Below, one piece after another: positions 46,936 to 59,100 of a DNA stretch of 64,000 nt. The notes under the pieces were generated by a model that worked only from the letters and a program-made list of their open reading frames with translations, was not told the origin of the DNA and searched no databases. Made by a program: the position numbers and the translations under genes. Every line of letters starts with the position of its first letter. The first letter of the stretch is position 1. Source of the DNA: Multifurca ochricompacta (Eukaryota > Basidiomycota > Agaricomycetes > Russulales > Russulaceae); assembly GCA_022496185.1 (NCBI GenBank), contig WTXG01000020.1, positions 62,001 through 126,000 of the forward strand, written 5' to 3'.

Positions 46936-48871
46936 TCAAAATGTGTACACGTCCACATCACCCAGGTCACCATCGGTAAACGGACTCGCCTTTAGATAAA
47001 ATAAACACGGCACGTCCTTGTATTATGACAAGCACAAAGAAGAACACGCACCTTAAGCCCAAGTAATCTTTGCTCGTCGATCATATACCCAACGTACGGT
47101 TCGCGCTGTCCTGGCGCGGGAACAGAGTAGTACGGCAGACTTGTGACGACCTCCTTGGCGAATATCTCCCCTGCGGGGAACACGGATGGCTCACACACGA
47201 GCCGTGAGCCCTCCGGCGGTCGCTCAATATCAATTCCCAGACGCGTCGCTACGAGTTTCTCCGCGGCTGTCGGCTCACGCGAGGTGTGCACATCATTAAA
47301 GTCGAGCACTTCAACGCGACTTTCACCCGATGCTTGGAGTACGGGGCATACAACGCGCGTCCCATGCACGTATCTGCCCATCACCACCACCCCATTTATT
47401 CATCCCATTGACCGATATCATGGTGAGCATGAAATGTGATTTTTTTAAATTAGTTCAAGTCAGTTACTCACCGGAGCCATTGAAACCCCATCGCGAGCAC
47501 GAAAAAGCGCGTCCCCTGTGGACCCCACTCCTCCCATGGCACATCCGCCGCGCCATCTTCCTCTCTGTACGCTTCCACATAGCGCATCAATGTCCTGTTA
47601 TGTACTACAAAGCACGCCGGCTGCCATCTCCCTCTGTGTGGCATAGGATCGTGGTGTAGCGTGAAGACATGAACGCGGGCCGTGCGCGCAGACGCAAAAG
47701 GGGTGTCGGCCGGTGGGCGTGCGAGGAATGGGCCCGTCGTCGTTGTGAGCTCAAGCAGGACGCGATGGCGGTGACGTATAGGGAGGTGCAGCGTAGCAAC
47801 GTGCGTGGGTCGCTTGGGAGAGGAAGAAGAGGCAAAGCTGTAGATCCGTATCTCGCCGTCGTCTTTGAGCGTCGTGACCATGTACGCTCGTGGGGAAAGG
47901 AACGAAAATCCCATATACGTTCGGGCGCCTGATCCTCTTGAATGAACTATACAAAACACGTGAAGTTCAAGATTTTTAGAAAAGAAAAAAAAAAGTAATA
48001 ATAAAAATATTATTATTAATAGAAGAAAAGAAAAGAAGTAGAGAAGGACGCACAACGAGTTCTTCCCCGGTCATCCAATTCCAAATCAGCACGCCGTGAA
48101 ATGGCATCCAAAAATACATCCCGACGACGTCTTCCACGATCTGTATCATACACCCATGTACGGGCCCAGGCGCACATCGACATAGTACAGGATTCTTCGC
48201 CGCAGGATGTGGGGCGAGGACGCCGGCGCTCAACTTTCTAAGATGCACGCGGATATCTGAACCAGCCGGACTGCTCATATTCGCCGATGGCCCCGTGGCG
48301 GGACGATGCTCGAGTAGAACGATGAGATCCTGGGCGGGGTCGAGCGCAAAGTCCTTGATGCGCACGCCAAGGTCATCCACAATGAGTCGCTTCTCGTCTG
48401 AGGCGTTGCTCGGTAGCCACGATGCAACCAACCGCCTCGCCGCACCGTACTCCTCCAACGCCTTAGCGAACAGACCACCCACGAGCTCATACGCATGACA
48501 ATGCCCCGCTAGAGCTACGACGGCACGCTGCCTTGGGCGTAGAGTACGCCATGCGACTCGTCTTTCGAGGAGTAATTCGAGTCGTGAAGCGGTCGTTGGG
48601 GTAGACCCTCCAGGTGAACCGTCGATTAACCCATCTGCGGCGAGCTCTATGCGGTATTGAAGGTTGAGGGAGGAAGTGATGAGGGCGTAAAGCTGCTTGC
48701 AAACCTATCATTATTTTAAATTATACATGTATAATTTCTTTTCTGAATAAAAAAAAAGTGAGAATGTGAGTATAAAATTTTAAGACTTACGATAGAACAA
48801 TTTAAAATATCAAGATGGTCAATATGAATGAGTACTTCTGAGATGATTTCGACTGGTAAATCAAGTAACAT
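46936..48871 (-). CDS. F-box protein (same family as the one at 11.6-13.3 kb)
   Basis: Predicted SCF ubiquitin-ligase receptor. ATG 48869-48871 opens the F-box MLLDLPVEIISEVLIHIDH; a short intron after NCSIV leads to CKQLYALITSSLNLQYRIEL. The protein continues with predicted beta-strands (IKDFALDPAQDLIVLLEHRP, VVGMYFWMPFHGVLIWNW) and the family motif VPWEEWGPQGTRFF. After an intron comes YVHGTRVVCPVLQ, then EVLDFNDVHTSREPTAAEKL and LPYYSVPAPGQREPYVGYM. The last exon gives ASPFTDGDLGDVDVYTF and stops at 46936-46938. All exons join in frame, which makes it a useful intact reference for its broken paralogue. It starts 90 bp downstream of the zinc-finger gene on the same strand. Confidence 0.85.
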
Positions 48872-48961
48872 GATGGTAGTTTCTCGCAACCTCACAACAA
48901 AGCGGTGGGTGGTGGGTGGGAGATGCGTGATCCGCAGAGAGGCACATGACACATATCAAAA

Positions 48962-50136
48962 TCATACACTCATAATATTATCTGGACCCTTCATCAACCC
49001 GTTCATAGCTTTTCTAACTCGTTTGAACGATTTCACACCACAAGTTCCACTCTCCACATGTTGGCATAAACCACTGAGCGTCCGAAATTCGTTCCCGCAA
49101 TCCGGTTTCGGGCATTTGTAAATATTGTCCTCGTTTGCGTGACGTAGACTTGCAAGTGTTGATTCAGCCCCGAGAGCGCGTTAAACTCGTCCTGGCACAA
49201 GAAGCATTCGTACGCCTCTCCATTCCACGACCGTTCCGTTGCCCACATCTGCGTGATGTAATTCTTGCGATCCGCACGGACCACCAATCGGTTGAGCTGT
49301 TCGCGTGTCATTTTCGACGCGCACGTCCCGGACTCGAAATGATGGGTCAGTGCGGACGCCGAATTGAACGTCCTAGAGCAACCATCCCCGGGACAGGGAA
49401 AGGTACGTGATTGATGTACGTTCGAGTTGATGTGATGTCTGACATCTCTCTCGGTTTGGAAAGACCGTCCGCACTCCGTGAGTGCTGATGCACCTGTTGA
49501 TCATGTCGCTGGAGTTGTTCCCTGGAATTGAACCGCTGCATCCATCAACCAGTCAGATTTCGACATCCACACGCGTCATGGACAAAGTTCGTTGACCTGT
49601 CTGCAAGGCGAGCACGCGTTATGCTCTTCCTCAGCATGGTCCCACAATTCGTCGTCGTCACCAAAGACCTCCTCGCATTGCGCACAATAGTTGTGTTCAC
49701 CGCTCTGCCTGTAATGAGAATTAAGACCTTCCTCTGACTGGAAGATCTGTATAGCACCGATATGATTCCCGATTAAATAGGGGAATGGTCAACTTGGCTC
49801 TCACCTTTTTATGTGTCTGACAGTACCAGTGCTTGGCCTCCATGTGCTGCATCTTCGCCTCCACAAATCCAAAGTGCCGCTCGCACTCCGGACAGTAGTG
49901 GTGCGTTAGCTATCCACATAGTGCTGTTCGCGGCTCTCCTGGTTCTTAAAGTCGATATCGCAACTATCGCAGATCCAGTGGTTGTTCGAATTCTCCCTGT
50001 GCTGGTCGTATGCCTGATCGTGTGGAAACCACCTCTCACAACGATCACAATGGGACATCCCGGTACCAGTGGGAGGGGTCGCTCTAGGGCGACTCGTTGA
50101 CGCCCCATCAATATAAGTTTCTGGGGCAGGCCACAT
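48962..50136 (-). CDS. Multi-finger C2H2-like zinc-finger protein, one frame break
   Basis: Likely nucleic-acid-binding or adaptor protein; target unknown. ATG 50134-50136 is the probable start; stop TGA 48962-48964. Successive Cys/His units include CDRCERWFPHDQAYDQH, CDSCDIDF, CPECERHFGFVEAKMQHME, CAQCEEVFGDDDELWDH, CPGDGCSRTF, CFLCQDEFNALSGLNQH and CPKPDCGNEFRTLSGLCQHV. Spacings between the second Cys and first His are longer or shorter than in classic C2H2 fingers, and two units end in ESGTC instead of a second His. This degenerate pattern recurs in basidiomycete zinc-finger families. A break near 49487 is repaired by one base, giving a continuous run into CGRSFQTERDVRHHI. Short introns separate most fingers. 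Confidence 0.82.
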
Positions 50137-50594
50137 GAGCCATGGGAACCCGGTACTCTGAAATACGTTATCAGAGGTACGGTGTGGGAGCTTTTGGACT
50201 GTGCCTCCTCAGCAACCGCGCACGGGCAAGCACGAGGACTGAGGTAGTTGTTTCTTATAGACTATAGACTTATAGACTGAATTATGGCCGTGCATCAAAT
50301 GAAGTACGTGGTGTAGTGGTGTAGTGGTGTAGGTGTAAAAAGACAGCATCGGTTATACGGACCGGGACCGGAAGGATGTGCCTTGGCCTTTCGCTTTCTC
50401 GCCGCCGCCGCCGCCGCTGCCACCTTCACTTCCACTTACTTGTTGAACACGAAATTCAACGTGAACGGGTTGACCTTGCTTTGGTACTGAATTACAAGAA
50501 CCTGCGAGAGAGGTTTTGACTTTGGTTAGTGCGTCAATAGCTTACTCTACCCCTTCCCGGACTCAGAAATAGTTGTACATAGGGCAGGTCCAGA
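50137..50594. other. Intergenic, divergent promoter region
   Basis: Between the starts of the zinc-finger gene (minus) and GPI13 (plus). Contains a short GCCGCC array at 50401-50420 and a repeated GTGGTGTAGTGGTGTAG stretch near 50310-50332. No gene recognised. Confidence 0.5.
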
Positions 50595-53500
50595 ATGTTT
50601 TTTCGGACATTTCGTATTATATTTTATCTGGCTTTCCTTCATATAGTCGGGATTTATCTCTTCACGCGTGGTTTCTTACTTAGCAGGTTATCCCTATCCA
50701 ATACTACCTCCTGTTCCACTTCCACTTCTCCTTGTACCCTCCCACCCACACACAAACGCGCTGTCCTCCTCATCATCGACTCTCTTCGCTTCGACTTTGT
50801 CTCTCCCCATCCACCAGAACCTCATTCTCCCTACCATCACAACGTCTTGACCCTTCCTCGTGAGCTCACCGCCAAGTACCCACGCAATTCGTTCTCTTCA
50901 ACGCTCATGCAGATCCCCCAACGGCTACTCTGCAACGTATCAAGGGCCTCGTCACTGGGTCTCTCCCAACATTCGTGGACATTGGTCATAACTTTGGCGG
51001 TGCATCCATCGCGGAGGATTCAATCATACAGCAGCTGCAAAAAGCTAACAAGACGGTACGTCCTATAGTATCTGCACACTTCATACTCTCGTCGAACACT
51101 TTGCAGATAGCATTCATGGGAGATGACACATGGCTCACCGTCTTTCCAAACGCTTTTCATCCAGATATGTCCCACGACTTTGATTCCTTCAATGTTGAAG
51201 ATCTGCACACCGTTGATAATGGCGTCATCACCAACCTCTTCCCCCTCCTGACAAACTCAATCCACGCTCACAAATGGGACTTCCTCATTGGCCACTTCCT
51301 TGGTGTAGACATGTCGGGCATCGCGTAGGTCCAGATCATCCGACAATGCTCGCAAAGCAACAACAGATGAATGATATTCTTAAACGCGTCGTTGACGCTC
51401 TCGACAAAGACACGCTGCTTATCGTTCTCGGAGATCATGGAATGGACCGCAAAGGTGACCACGGCGGCGATGGTGATCTTGAAGTCTCAGCTGGTCTCTG
51501 GATCTATTCCAAGGGTCCTACTTTATCCTCCAAAAATCCGCCAACTTCCCATCTCCCTCACAAAACATTCCCCGGCGAACCTTCCCTCCACCGTTCGGTG
51601 CAGCAAATTGATCTCGTGCCGACGCTCTCCCTTCTCCTTGGCCTTCCCATCCCCTTTAACAACCTCGGTACGGTCATTCCCGAGTTATTCTGGCGCGATC
51701 GTACCGGCAGCGACTACGCAAATGCGCTTGACATCAACGTGCGTCAAGTGCACGCATACCTGGACGCATACCGGAATAGCGCTTCTGGTGGCGAGCTTGA
51801 TGGCGTGTGGTCCACGCTCGAGTCTTCTTGGGGCCAATTCGACGCCAGTAAGCCAAGAGACAGGCCAGAAGCGGCAGTCCAATTTACGCGACTGGCGCTT
51901 GAGACTTGTCGCTCGCTCTGGGCGCGTTTCAACGCCACCCTGATGGCGGGAGGACTAAGTGTGATCGCGCTAAGCCTTTTTGTCGGATGGGGCGTGTATG
52001 AACGGAGCCGCTCTCTCACCGGGTGGGACCTGTGGATGGAACCTCTTGGCCAGATGATTGGGTCATCTACAGTAGTTGGTGCGGCGCTTGGAGCGGCTGT
52101 ATACGCCATCACCCCATTGCGAAATGCCCAGTTATTTTACGGTATCTCGCTATTTCAGTTCATCCTCTTCGGCGCGTCTGTTCTTTCCGGCGTGCGTGTT
52201 CTCGCCTCCGCCCCTCCCAAGCTACGTATCTCTTGGTCCGCGCCTATTTTATTCCTCCATTCGATCGCCTTCCTTTCCAACTCGTACACCTTCTGGGAAG
52301 ACCGTGCCGTGCCGTTCTTTCTTTTGTTCACACTCGTTCCACCGATTCTCACCGCACTCTCGGCGCCCACGGGACACCTCCGTTATCGCATTCTCGCCTT
52401 TGCGGCGCTCTTTGCGGTATGTGTGAGGCTTATGGCCGTTAGCACGATTTGCCGCGAGGAACAGCACCCCTGGTGCAGCGTCACGTTCTTCTCGGGCGCC
52501 GGGGCTACCGAACCACCCATTCTTGTTCGTTTGATTCTCATTCCCGTGGCCGTCCTGGTACCATATGGCATCCGGCGCGTGTTGGCGGTTTCCAAATCGG
52601 ACAAGGGCATTGCGTCTCTGCTCCTTCCTTACGTCATTCCTCCAGCATTAGTCGCCGGCTCTGGGTACTGGCTCCTCGAATGGCTCGACTCGTCTGGATC
52701 CGGTATTTATCCCGACATGCGTCGCGCGCGCACCACGCTGGCATGGACCGGTATCGTAGCTGCCCTGGGCGGTACAGCTTTATGGGCACTCGTCCCCGTC
52801 GCTCTGCACATCTCGACGGAACGTTTACCCGGTACCAATGGCTCCGCGCAACCAAAGACGGAAGTACGCGTGCTGGGTTTCGCCAACGCATTCGGCGCAC
52901 CGTTCATTGTTCTTTGGGCCTTGGCCCTGGCGCCCGTATGGCTCGCCGCTCAACCGAGTGCGCAAATGACGTTGGCGCTCGCGACGGGGGCTCTACTCGC
53001 TCATCTCGAAATCGTGGATGCTGCACGCGATGCGCGCGCTCTCAATGCGAGCTTTGCCGCGGACCCTGTTGGTGCACTCACGCGATTACAACAGCAACAA
53101 GAGGGGAACATCAGCGCGGAATATCTTCAAGGGGTCACTGTGACGCTCGATGAAATTACGCCGGTGGTGCTCTTATCTCAGCTCGCTTTCTTCGCGAGTG
53201 GACATCAGGCCACGCTCGTGAGCATACAATGGAAAAGCGCGTTTGTGCTCACTCCGACGGTCACCTACCCTCTCTCCCCGCTCTTCGTCATCCTGAACGC
53301 GTTTGGCCCCACTGCGCTCTTTGCATTTGCGGTACCCCTCTTGGGCATTTGGAACGTCGCCCCTCTCGTCATGCTCTCTCCCACCTCTCCACCACCCGGA
53401 TCCACGTCAGGATCAGGATCAGGATCAGCACCCGAGGAACAGTTACAATCTCAAAGCCAGGCTCGCGTCGTAGTGCTCGCCGCGGTACGCGCCGTGATCG

Positions 53501-53781
53501 GGACGATGGAATACTTTGGGTCTTTATTGTTGGGAAGCGCGCTGAGCGCGGCATGGTTGAGACGTCATTTGATGGTTTGGAAAGTGTTCGCGCCTCGGTA
53601 TATGCTAGGTGCTGTCGAGCTGCTCCTCGTGGACCTCGCCGTTCTCGTCGGGTTGGGGGTCGGCGTCACCCGGATTGTTAGTCGCATCACCAACATGTTC
53701 TCATTGCCGCCAACTGGCCCCGGTGGCGGTGTTAGTGGCGGTGGAGCCGCCAAAGAGCAAAAAAGAAAGGCGGAGAAGTAG
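50595..53781 (+). CDS. GPI13: GPI ethanolamine phosphate transferase 3 (Gpi13/PIG-O), two frame breaks
   Basis: ER enzyme that adds phosphoethanolamine to the third mannose of the GPI anchor precursor. ATG 50595 begins an N-terminal membrane helix (IIFYLAFLHIVGIYLFTRG). The alkaline-phosphatase-like catalytic domain shows LLIIDSLRFDFV, FVDIGHNFGGASIAEDSI, FMGDDTWLTVFP and VLGDHGMDRKGDHGGDGDLE with metal-binding Asp/His residues. One intron (about 51056-51107) lies in this domain. From residue 440 or so a bundle of about ten membrane helices runs to a Gly/Lys-rich end, stop 53779-53781. Two frame breaks lie near 50894 (TTCTCTTC for TTCCTCTTC, restoring FNAHADPPTATLQRIKGLVTG) and near 51310 (GACATG for GACCATG, restoring GVDHVGHRVGPDHPTM). 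Each needs one C. Confidence 0.93.
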
Positions 53782-55211
53782 TGATAGAAAATAGAAGCCA
53801 GGCTGGATATTTCAAATATGCTTTTGTTTTTGTGTGTGTATATAAATAACACAGCAACAAAAAAAAAAAAAGGAAATATTGTTGTTGTTTTTTAATATTC
53901 ACTACTAGTGACACGCGCATGTGCATGTTTTATCTGAATTAAGATGGGATGCATTTTTGGTGTGTGCGTGTACATTCTTGAACAACTGAGAGAGGACCAC
54001 GTTCGCTGCGCCTGGTAAGAAGTTTCACAATCTCAAGCGCTCGTAGGTGAACGTAAGGGCAAGGGCAAAGGAGAAGTGTGTGCACATGGCCGGCAGACCA
54101 ACGATTGAATGCAGGGATGGAAGATAGGATATATACAAATACTTGGCGGCGCACCAGTCGTCATGAAAATCACACTCACATACAAAAAAAAAGAAGACGA
54201 AAGCAAAGCAAGAAAAGATGAGCCCGTGCCCTTGAGCTTGAGAGACGAAGACAAAGACAACGACAGAACGGATAGAGAAGAACAAGGCCGGCTGGGTATA
54301 ACGGGTGCCGTGTGTGAAGGAACTTCTGATGCCGGGAAGAGAAAGGAATTGCGGGCAGGAGGGGAGAGTAATTGCCCTCGTTGTCGAGAAGTGCTTAGTT
54401 GCACATGCACAGCGCGCTCGGCCACGGTGCTCTTCGGCAGGCTGAGGATGGAAGCTCTTGAAGAAGGCCAGTTGATTCGGCATCGATCGACTTTACTGTT
54501 GACCATGGAAAAGCTGCGGATCTGTAATAATCGGGGCAGAATGCAAAGTCCATAGAATAGAATAACTGACTGTGAGCACCGAATGGGTACGATGGAGCAT
54601 CGACCTAGCAAATTGTCTCGAAGATTAGTTCAAGAGGTCGTGAGCCGTTTTGGATCATAAGATAGGAGAATGGATGGAAGTCGTGCAAGGGTATTTTAAA
54701 ATGACCTCTCAGTCTGTCTTCTGTTCTTCTCAGGTGTTGTAAATAGTTAGCTCTCCACGATGGCCGGGAAGCATTCCAGGGCTAAGACTCATTCATGGCT
54801 TCGCCCTCGGAAGGGTCCCATCCATAAGCAACTCCAACCCCTCAGCACACAACCCTTGATATGGCTGGCAGGTTACACATGTAGCGATGGCGTGGTGGGT
54901 CACTTGGTTATTGGATGCAGTTCGGTTCATGACCCTTCATCCTTCATCAAAGAAGAGACTCATTTTGTCCTTGAAGCATCTCGCATCCCTGGCACTAACG
55001 CCCATTGATGAAAAGCATATCTTACAGATGTATAAATGCAACGATTTGAATGCGCATTTGGTGGTTTGTGGTAACGGGGGTGTGGGTGGCATGAGGATGC
55101 AGGCGGGCAAACGTTGGTAATGGATGGAGAAAAATCTCACACCTCATGGATGATGGTGAACACGTGCACCGCATTTTACTGAGGACCGAGGGCATCTATC
55201 TATCAACATTA

Positions 55212-55234
55212 AAGACAAGACAAGACAAGACAAG
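55212..55234 (+). repeat. (AAGAC)n microsatellite
   Basis: Between four and five perfect five-base units. Confidence 0.8.
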
Positions 55235-55808
55235 CGGGTTTAATGAGAAGATCCCGATCCGGCGTGCACGCGTGAGCTCATGGGTTCATGCAAGTACCAC
55301 TGTGGGCTCACTGCCACAGACAGGCATCTCATTTTAGGCGGTGCATCCACACTAACGCTAAGCCGTCAGAAGGTATGTGAGGCTGTGTGGTTTGCATAGA
55401 CTTTGAGCACGGCCAGGCAAACGGCTGGGTGAAGGCAGGTGGCCTGGCCTGGGCAAGGGGTCGTGGAATTTTAAGTTCAAAGATGAACAACAGAGGCAGG
55501 AGTTTTATTGTCAGGTGTTGACAATCGTCAGGTACAACATGTTCTGTTCTAGGGAGAAGCGCTGAGGATACGCAAAAGTAAGACCTAACAAGTGGCTAGA
55601 TCGCATTGGGCGATGGATTCAGGTCAGAGGGAGGGAGAGAGGGAGAGGGGGAGAGAGGGAGGTACGTTATACAATACGTACGTTATACGTTACGTACGTG
55701 AACAGGGGATAACGCTGGGCCGTCGTGTATGTGTTTGTGATTGATTGTTTTGAATTATTTGTTTGATTTGAGATGGAATCTGAGAATGATGAGATGATAA
55801 GCGCCACT

Positions 55809-55845
55809 GGGAAGGGAAGGGAAGGGAAGGGAAGGGAAGGGAAAG
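55809..55845 (+). repeat. (GGGAA)n microsatellite
   Basis: Six to seven GGGAA units, giving regularly spaced G-triplets on this strand. Confidence 0.85.
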
Positions 55846-56182
55846 AGTCAAGTTAAGGCGATGCTATGAGGAGATTTATTAAATAGACAGGGGGACATAA
55901 GAGATATTGAAAAAGAGAGGGAGAGAGAGAGAAAGAAGAGAGATAGGAAGAGAGAGCCGAACTTTGTGTTACTTACATTTCATTACAACAACACTTACCA
56001 CTTACGCATATACGCATACATCGCATACACACACACACACATCCACACCTCCGGTGATTACTCTCCCCCGACCCCCCGTCAAAGGCGAAATCTCCCCTCA
56101 CAACCTTCATCTCCTCAACGATTGGTGATTCCTGATCTATCACTTGCGTACTTTTCCTATTTTTCCCTCCTTTTTAGTTCCC

Positions 56183-59100
56183 ATGGCTCCTCCCGATCCT
56201 GGCGGTCTCCTCTATCGCCCGCTCTTCCCAAGCAAGCCCGGTACTACTTCCCGTCAGTCTTCTTTTCCCCCTTCATTCACTCCTCCATTCTTTTTATTTT
56301 ATTTTATTTTAATATTATCTTCACCAATAGACACAGCAATACCCTCAAACAATACCGTCGCGGACCGCCGTAGCATCGCCTCATTGAATACTTCCACTTC
56401 ACCGTCTCAATCCCAAAATACTTCATCCCCTTGGTTATACTCCTCTCAACCCTCTCCATCAACCCTTCCTTCCCCTTCTTCCAACCAGCACAATCCTTTG
56501 GCTGTCCCTCAATCCAATCATCCCAGTCCTGCTACTTCGGTACATTCCCCACCCCCACCTAACATGATCGGAACCACTCCCGCTTTTTATGATCCAGATC
56601 ATGAGATTCAGCCCCAGGCCCAGGACTATCAGCAGTGGATAGATACTTCTTACAACCAAAATCAACTTGTTTATACCGATACCTCATCTTACGCTCTCCA
56701 ACCCTCCACAGTTGACAACCGCACCGAGAGACAAATGCAGGAACCACGACACTCAAATTACTACCAATTCGTCCCTTCTCAACACCCTCCCCCACCTCCC
56801 CCACCCCCTTCTGCTGATGCCACGCATGCATACGGTTACTTTCCTCATCTTCAGAATCGTCCTTTTGATGGTGGTCGGCCCCCGCCTTCACATCGGCAAT
56901 CACGCACTCCCCAAACCACAAGTTCGCAAAATTGGCAGCAGCAATCAGGTACTAATTTTCGTCAGTCACCTTCGACCACAGACGATACGTTCTCAGCCTA
57001 CCCTGGCATTATTGCCGCACGAAGCGAGTATCCGGGTGTGCCGGATACTCACGGTCCGGTCCAACAACAACAACAACAACAACACCAGCACCAGCTTCAG
57101 CACCAACAACAGCACCAGCACCAATTTCCATCACCGGCTGAGCACCTCACTCCCAGTCTAGTTCTCACCCCCGCGTCAGATGTAACCCTTCCGTCAGCAC
57201 AATCTATCTCACCGGCTATGGCTGATAACCAACCCCTGCCGTCACTCGGCACCGGCTCGTGCAATACCCCTACGAGCACGGTTGCCTTCCAGGCGAGTCC
57301 AAAACAAGTGGACATGCGCATGCCGGTTAAAGCCAAGCCCAGAAAGCGTCAAAAATCCGAAACGGAGACGGATGACGACGAGGAAGCAGTGGATGCGAAC
57401 TTCAGTGCGAACACACTCCGCACTAATCGACTGTAGGTTACCTTTCGTTTTATACAGCAATTTCTCAGGACACTGACATCGTCCTTCGCCTCATTCCTTA
57501 TTCTTGATTGCTGTTTCCTGTGCCTTGCTGGATTAATTTTTGTACCTGTCTAACGAATTTGCGCGAATTTACGTGCCAATTCCTCTGCGGCCTTACCTGC
57601 CCGCCTGACGTTCTCTTTCATACCTAACTTTTCGGGCTCCTGCTGACCCCGGCTCTGCACTGCTTCCCGCTTTCCCGTACTTCCGCTCTATCTTGCCTCT
57701 TCCGATGGGCGTTATTCCCGCTGCCTTCTCAGTCCCGGAGCATGCACTTACTGCAAGCGTCTCAAGGTGTGTTCCCTTCCCTTTCTTTGACACGTTACCT
57801 AATACGGCGCTGACGTCTTCCCGGAACTGCTTCGCTCCATCCCGTGTATCCCGCTCTGGCCTGATTTCTGCTCGTCAACTTGTCTCCTCCAATCTCCTTC
57901 ACCGCCCAATCTCGTGACCTCTATCAGATGAAATGCAGCTTCCCTCCTGGTGAGAACGTGTGCAAGCGCTGCAGATCGGGAAAACATGACTGTATTGTCG
58001 AGGGCCGAAAACCCAGGAGTGCACCAAAGTGAGCGATTTCTCTCCTCTGACTCCTCGTGGTGGCGTTTCATTTTTATGGGGGCACTCCTCGACATTCAAA
58101 ATCTACCCACCCTTCCCCCTTAACATCATTCACACACCCCCGAGATGCTGGGTCCTACACCTTCACCTTCACCTTCTTCCTCTGACGACGAAGAATACTC
58201 ACTTTCATCCTTTAGTAAACGCGAGTACCTCCTCGCGCAGGTGAAGCAGAAAGATGCAATCATCGAGTCGCTTCTTAAACAGGTGGATCTATCGCATGCT
58301 ACCAGCCATCTACTGATTTACCTCTCCGTCCCATGTTTTCTCAGCTGCACAACCCGTATCTCGCCACGCCTCTCTCAATCGAGGCATATCGCTTGGCGAC
58401 GCCCTCGAGTGACCACCATCGTCAGGACGTGATTGCGTGGCTCGACCGACTCCAATCCTCCGTGCGCTCACCTCCCGTCCGCTCTGGCCCCGCCAAGAAT
58501 CCGTTTCAGCTAGACACGCGCGCAGGCACCAGTGGCGTCAAGGAAGGTGGCGCTGAATCGGACGAATCGGATGAAGAGCAGACACAGCAGCAGCAGCAGC
58601 AGCAGCGCGCGCAACCACGCCGTGCGTCGCCGGGCTCGGACGATACGCCAATCTCACCAAACACCCTCGTAGAATCCGACCTCGACCCGTATCCAGATGA
58701 CGCGGTACCCATCGGGCTCCTGGCGAACCTCGCGATCAGCACATTGAAAGATGGTCCAGGTGTGCCCGCAGATAAGACGCGCGAGGAGAATCAAAACGCC
58801 GACGACGACGTAGTGCGTACATTTCCTCATTTGCGTTGTAGCTTACTGCCGCAGAAAGGAAGAGATAACTGATGAGGAAATTTCCCTTCCACTTATTTTT
58901 CAGGGTGTGGCTAGCAAAATGTTTTTCATGCCTGGCCCGTCACGAGACCTCGAGTTGCGGAAATCGTTGATTGACAAGACAAGCCCACCAGACATCTTGG
59001 TCCACAAGCTTGTGACCCCCGAGGACGTGGAAAAGTTGTTTGAAATGTGAGTTATTTATCGTTATTTATTGTCCATGGAATGTGTACCGATCAATTGGTT

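Larger units (their letters stand above)
53782..56182. other. Long intergenic region with microsatellites
   Basis: 2.4 kb without a recognised gene. It holds a (AAGAC) array (55212-55234), a (GGGAA) array (55809-55845), GA-rich blocks (55625-55665, 55910-55960), a TACGT-rich palindromic patch (55671-55702) and a CA run (about 56025-56040). A 148-codon frame at 54109-54555 (+) and overlapping frames on the other strand have no family resemblance. The GA and CA stretches sit just upstream of the transcription-factor gene. Confidence 0.55.

Noticed and set aside
54025..54611. Overlapping 148-192-codon frames on both strands as genes
   Set aside because: Low-complexity composition, no recognisable domain, no splice-site chain, and each is simply the shadow of the other.
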